From a virus, in the IMG/VR virus record IMGVR_UViG_3300024319_000003, positions 62,001 through 126,000 of that record: 64,000 bases of DNA; one strand, 5' to 3'. The translations under genes and the position numbers were made by a program. Below the pieces are notes generated by a model that was not told the DNA's origin, searched no databases, and was given only the letters and a program-made list of their open reading frames with translations. Of this stretch, positions 61,539-64,000 are shown piece by piece (within the stretch, counting starts at the first letter, position 1; each line of letters begins with the position of its first letter).

Positions 61539-62681
61539 ATGGCTTCTCATTTAGGACCAAATATAATTGAAGAAGGGTTAGTAGTTGGATATGATACCGG
61601 CTACCCGTTAGTGGGTACTTCTAGAGATGTCTTTAAATTTAATAAAGGTAAACCAACAACAAATTTACTTACACAAACAGGAGCACAATCTTTAGATGTC
61701 CGTACAGATATATACAACAATACAACAAAGACTGATCTTGGAGGCGGTAAATTTAAATTCGTTAATGACGGAACAGGTGGATCAACCATTAGACTATACA
61801 CAAACGTTAATGATCTAACTGATAATGCAATTTACGGATGTAGTGTTAATTATGAAAACTTTAACCCTGGAGTAGGAACTGCCGTTATTTTAGATTGGTG
61901 TGATGTAAACAACACAGCATTTTCAGTAGCAAACTTTGGTTCTTCTAATAGGGTGTTTATGTCAGGTTCTAGATCTGAGTATAACTCTACATATCGGTTT
62001 CTAGATATATCAGTACCAGTAAGTTCATCTATTACGTTATTTAATGCACAAGTAGAATTAGGGGTACCTTCACCATTCACAGATGATATAAGATCAGTAT
62101 CTGGATCGTTGATAGATTTAAAAAGATCAAAAGATATAAACGTAAGTAATGTAAGTTTTAACAGTAATGCACAAATAGCTTTTGATGGAACAAACGATTC
62201 TATAGAAATAGCTGATTCAAACGATTTAGATTTAACATCAAACCTATCTTTTGAATTTATAGTAAAAGCAGATTCATCTCAAAGTAACCCTTACCCGAGA
62301 TTACTAGATAAAAGTGTTTACTTAGTACACCTTAGTGTGTCATCACCATTTTCTATCGCACAAAATATATCAACATCAGATGGTCTGAGGCAGGTAAATG
62401 TAGGGAGTGCGTTTCCATCAGATAAATGGACTCATATAATTACATCATACGACGGACAAAACGGTAGGATATATGTTAATGGAAGTTTAGTAGCAACAAA
62501 TAGCTGGAGTACAACATTGCCCTGTAACACAAACAGTGCTACATTAAAAATAGGAGGAGATGGAGGAACAAATAGACCGCTTAATGGAGAGTTACCCATA
62601 GCTAAGATTTATAACAAAGTATTAACTGCAGAAGAAGTATTAAATAGTTTTAATAGTTTACGACATAGATTTGAATTGTAA
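61539..62681 (+). CDS. LamG-like protein 6, GYDTGYP family (380 aa)
   Basis: VGYDTGYPL and FNKGKPTTN at the start, AQVELGVPSPFTDD in the middle, then FDGTNDSIEI, FEFIVKADS, GRIYVNGSLVA, GELPIAKIYNKVLTAEEV and HRFEL. It keeps the three-part plan of proteins 2 to 5. It lies 9 bases after the small protein and ends the series. Confidence 0.65.
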   Translation: MASHLGPNIIEEGLVVGYDTGYPLVGTSRDVFKFNKGKPTTNLLTQTGAQSLDVRTDIYNNTTKTDLGGGKFKFVNDGTGGSTIRLYTNVNDLTDNAIYGCSVNYENFNPGVGTAVILDWCDVNNTAFSVANFGSSNRVFMSGSRSEYNSTYRFLDISVPVSSSITLFNAQVELGVPSPFTDDIRSVSGSLIDLKRSKDINVSNVSFNSNAQIAFDGTNDSIEIADSNDLDLTSNLSFEFIVKADSSQSNPYPRLLDKSVYLVHLSVSSPFSIAQNISTSDGLRQVNVGSAFPSDKWTHIITSYDGQNGRIYVNGSLVATNSWSTTLPCNTNSATLKIGGDGGTNRPLNGELPIAKIYNKVLTAEEVLNSFNSLRHRFEL

Positions 62682-62694
62682 GTATTAATGTAAC

Positions 62695-62702
62695 TATTTA
62701 TT
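62695..62702 (+). promoter_or_regulatory. Late-promoter-like TATTTATT box
   Basis: CTATTTATTATAGACC lies 35 bases before the ATG at 62738. Confidence 0.4.
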
Positions 62703-62737
62703 ATAGACCTTTTGGAAAATGAAAAAAGGATATTATT

Positions 62738-64000
62738 ATGGCAAACGAATTTAAAGTAAAAAAAGGACTGATCGTTGATGGATCAGGCTCAGTAGTATTA
62801 GATGTCCGTGGTTCTCATGGACAATTATTTTCTGTAACAGACTCTCTTTCAGGATCGTTATTCGGTATATCAGATATATCCGGTATTCCTATCTTTGAAG
62901 TCTTTTCTGATGACACTATTAAAATGGGTACTCATGGAGCAGAAGCTATAATAATATCCGGTAGTACAGCTACCATATCTAACGGAATTCTTTCTGGTTC
63001 ATTTTCTGGTTCTTTTGTAGGAGATGCATCAGGATTGACAGGTCTTTCATCAGGAGCAGTTACTGCAATTAATAATGCGACTGCTAATGAATTAGTAACC
63101 GTTGGGTCTACCACAACAGAATTAGATGCTGAAGCAAATCTTACTTTTAACGGAACACTATTAGATGTAACCGGTAATATAGCTTCATCAGGAACTGGTT
63201 CATTTGAAAAATTAAATATAGGAGCTACGCAAGGTTCTTACTTATTAAATGTAGGAGGTTACACAAGAGCAGGAGGCGTAGACTTACTAAATGGAGTTGT
63301 ATACACAAACGCTGCTAGGATAACTAGTATAGAGGATAAAGTAAATAATACCTATTCCTCAATATCATTTGCAGGAGCAACAAGAAGTATAACTTTCATG
63401 ACAAGTGGAAGTAATAGAATGGTAATAAACTCCGATGGTGATGTTAATGTATTGGGCGGTGCTTTATCCATATCTGGTGACGGTAGCAACGCGGTAACAT
63501 TTACAGAAAGTAGTGCTGGAATTATGACCATTGCAGCTCCAGACGATATAATATTAGATGCTGGAGGCGATATAGCTTTTGACGCGGCTGGTAACGATAT
63601 TAGATTAAAAGCAGCAGGAACAAATTTCGGTACGTTTACAAAAAGTGGAAATCATTTTTTAATAACTTCTAATGTTACAGATGGTGATATAAAGTTTTAT
63701 GGAAATGATGATGGAACATCTGTAAACGCGCTTACTCTTGATATGTCAGACGGTGGTTCTGCTTTATTTAGCCACAACATAGGTCTTCCTTCTGGTGGTG
63801 AGCTTGATTTTGCTGCAGGCGATGTTAAATTTGTACATAGTAGTAATAAATTAACCTTAAATGGAGGAGAGTTAATGGTTAACTCAACACTCGGGGTTAA
63901 TACAACATCAGTTAATTCTGCGAATAAGCTAGAGGTTCACGGACAAGCCAGAATAGACGGAAAGATGATGATTGGCGATAGCACCCTAAGTAATGCTGTT
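62738..64000 (+). CDS. Tail fibre protein, 3' end outside the window
   Basis: Open from the ATG to the last base: 421 codons and no stop. The start MANEFKVKKGLIVDGSGSVV, then LDVRGSHGQLFSVTDSLSG and a GIPIFEVFSDD motif, is a widespread N-terminal module of marine T4-like fibres. The rest has shaft-type Gly/Ser/Asn repeats, with FSGSFVGDASGLTG near residue 89 and an SANKLEVHGQARIDG turn near the window end. An earlier ATG at 62719 is out of frame. More fibre genes or shaft probably lie beyond the window. Confidence 0.75.
   Translation, partial: MANEFKVKKGLIVDGSGSVVLDVRGSHGQLFSVTDSLSGSLFGISDISGIPIFEVFSDDTIKMGTHGAEAIIISGSTATISNGILSGSFSGSFVGDASGLTGLSSGAVTAINNATANELVTVGSTTTELDAEANLTFNGTLLDVTGNIASSGTGSFEKLNIGATQGSYLLNVGGYTRAGGVDLLNGVVYTNAARITSIEDKVNNTYSSISFAGATRSITFMTSGSNRMVINSDGDVNVLGGALSISGDGSNAVTFTESSAGIMTIAAPDDIILDAGGDIAFDAAGNDIRLKAAGTNFGTFTKSGNHFLITSNVTDGDIKFYGNDDGTSVNALTLDMSDGGSALFSHNIGLPSGGELDFAAGDVKFVHSSNKLTLNGGELMVNSTLGVNTTSVNSANKLEVHGQARIDGKMMIGDSTLSNAV

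Noticed and set aside
1-64000. tRNA or rRNA genes
   Set aside because: No gap is large enough or has cloverleaf-like arms; none was seen by eye. A tRNAscan run would settle this.

Overview
The window is part of a T4-like tailed-phage genome. It is AT-rich, and every gene I accept lies on the + strand, tightly packed, often with overlapping stop and start codons. No gap exceeds about 185 bases, and I see no tRNA, IS element or CRISPR array. The T4-type head module is recognisable: large terminase, portal, prohead protease, scaffold, major capsid protein, then PhoH and neck/connector proteins. Several small modules resemble those of marine T4-like phages. The host is probably a member of the Bacteroidota, for three reasons. 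Most starts have A/T-rich leaders without a Shine-Dalgarno sequence. One gene encodes a Tyr/Asn/Trp-rich lipoprotein of flavobacterial style. Three promoter-like sites fit TTG-N20-TATATT. This is an inference, not proof.

Layout. 2-5452: virion proteins, including a related tandem pair and a tail-collar fibre. 5488-16249: an accessory region with a GIY-YIG nuclease, a very small protein-kinase-like protein, a DnaG-type primase, a RecB-like nuclease, a lipoprotein, a P-loop kinase, a nucleotidyltransferase-metallopeptidase fusion, a HAD phosphatase and several small basic proteins. 16312-22791: large proteins of unknown function, probably virion or internal. 22794-34464: terminase to capsid. 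34551-38422: PhoH and neck/tail completion. 38422-64000: a very large adsorption region with two long fibres built from GIGTTSP-type repeats, a 1369-residue protein with G8-like and discoidin-like parts, six LamG-like proteins in a row, and a fibre that runs off the end.

The main unusual signal is a recurring N-terminal leader, M-K-L-x-x-I-[IL]-x-E or similar, on at least a dozen proteins scattered through 5964-36705. It matches the [LI]-x-E cleavage rule of T4 prohead protease gp21 and resembles the capsid-targeting leaders of T4 internal proteins and Alt. I infer that this phage may package a large set of internal proteins, including kinase-like enzymes and membrane-active candidates, possibly for delivery into the host. 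Recognised enzymes of DNA metabolism and packaging (primase, terminase, PhoH, HAD phosphatase) mostly lack the leader.

Transcription appears to use two promoter classes. TATTTATA-like boxes precede virion gene blocks (probable late promoters). TTG-N20-TATATT sites precede the nuclease, primase and HAD genes (probable host-polymerase promoters). Clear terminators follow the capsid gene and the block that ends at 31606.
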